Positions 5,633 through 6,003 of a stretch of DNA of 6,003 nucleotides are shown piece by piece. Made by a program: the position numbers and the translations under genes. Under the pieces are notes generated by a model. The model made no database searches. It saw nothing but the letters and a program-made list of their open reading frames with translations, and was not told the DNA's origin. Position 1 is the first letter of the stretch. Each line of letters opens with the position of its first letter. The stretch comes from AG-12 sp027339635 (GTDB lineage: Bacteria > Chloroflexota > Dormibacteria > Aeolococcales > Bog-877). The stretch spans positions 1-6,003 of the forward strand of contig DAHWNZ010000098.1 of NCBI GenBank assembly GCA_027339635.1, in the 5' to 3' direction.

Positions 5633-5653
5633 CACCAGAACCGCCCGGCTGAG

Positions 5654-5658
5654 AGGAG
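5654..5658 (+). promoter_or_regulatory. secE ribosome-binding site that decides the start
   Basis: AGGAG lies 6 bases before GTG 5665 but directly abuts ATG 5659 with no spacer. This favours GTG 5665 as the real initiation codon. Confidence 0.65.
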
Positions 5659-5664
5659 ATGCAG

Positions 5665-6003
5665 GTGGCCAACTCGGTGGGGGAGTCGTCCCCCGAGGCG
5701 CGGGAGCGCGGCGGATACCTGAGAGAGGTATGGTCCGAGCTTCGGAAGACGGTCTGGCCCACGTGGCCGGAGCTGCGCCAGATGACGGGAGTGGTGATCG
5801 TCACAGTGGTACTCTTGGGTGTCTTCCTCGGGCTCCTCGACTTTGGACTGGCAGCCACGCTGGCCCCCCTGTACACCACCACCCCCGCGCCCACGGCGGC
5901 GGCCACGCCGTCGACCGGCGCCACCCCCGCCGTCACCCCCAAGCCGTCGGCGAGCGCCGCGCCTTCGGCCAGCCCGTTACCATCCGCCTCACCCACCAAG
6001 TGA
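5665..6003 (+). CDS. secE: Preprotein translocase subunit SecE with long Ala/Pro/Ser/Thr C-terminal tail
   Basis: This 112-residue protein (114 if ATG 5659 is used) is the small clamp subunit of the SecYEG protein-export channel in the cytoplasmic membrane. The conserved amphipathic segment YLREVWSELRKTVWPTWPEL (residues 18-37) precedes a single membrane helix at about 42-62, and LLDFGLA marks its outer end. Single-helix SecE proteins place the C-terminus outside. Here the protein continues for 42 residues (71-112) of low-complexity Thr/Pro/Ala/Ser, which is unusual because SecE normally ends soon after the helix. The TGA stop is the last codon of the window; by conserved order nusG would be expected next. 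Confidence 0.95.
   Translation: MANSVGESSPEARERGGYLREVWSELRKTVWPTWPELRQMTGVVIVTVVLLGVFLGLLDFGLAATLAPLYTTTPAPTAAATPSTGATPAVTPKPSASAAPSASPLPSASPTK

Noticed and set aside
5571..5999. 142-codon minus-strand open frame
   Set aside because: It is antisense to tRNA-Trp and secE; its Gly/Ala/Val repeats mirror the low-complexity SecE tail.

Overview
This is a high-GC bacterial window with two units facing away from each other. The right-hand unit has the order rpmG - tRNA-Trp - secE, the usual entry to the secE-nusG-rplK translation/secretion cluster. The left-hand unit, on the minus strand, carries a piece of a Tad/Flp-type surface-pilus locus with its own ECF sigma factor. The GC content, zinc-ribbon L33, gene order and style of the TadE/TadG proteins suit a high-GC Chloroflexota-like, Dormibacterota-like or actinobacterial lineage. 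I cannot place it more precisely from the sequence alone.

Minus strand, in order of transcription (right to left). A TadG-like protein (start near 4618, stop at 3329) overlaps a TadE-like pseudopilin (3332-2868) by an ATGA. A second TadE-like pseudopilin (2866-2402) follows after 1 base. A 237-base gap precedes an ECF sigma factor with a GTG start (2164-1559). The sigma gene overlaps by 8 bases a single-pass membrane protein with a Ser/Pro/Gly repeat tail (1566-1027), which I read as a candidate anti-sigma or surface-sensing partner. After a 153-base gap comes the N-terminal 291 residues of an AAA-type ATPase with a winged-helix-like N-terminus and a Walker A motif (873 to beyond the left edge).

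Plus strand. A near-consensus promoter (TTGACC-17-TATACT, 5306-5334) lies upstream of rpmG (5386-5538). A compact hairpin with a T5 tract lies between the promoter and the rpmG ribosome-binding site. tRNA-Trp(CCA) occupies 5560-5632. secE (start GTG 5665) ends on the last base of the window and carries an unusual 42-residue Ala/Pro/Ser/Thr tail beyond its membrane helix.

Between the two units, about 690 bases (4619-5305) hold no convincing gene. They contain a 43-codon ORF behind a consensus Shine-Dalgarno sequence and two perfect short dyads. The most plausible story for the left unit is that the minor pseudopilins and the ATPase belong to envelope-appendage assembly, and that the sigma/membrane-protein pair controls some of it. 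The adjacency is seen; the regulatory link is inferred. I found no CRISPR array, insertion sequence or obvious novel defence system.
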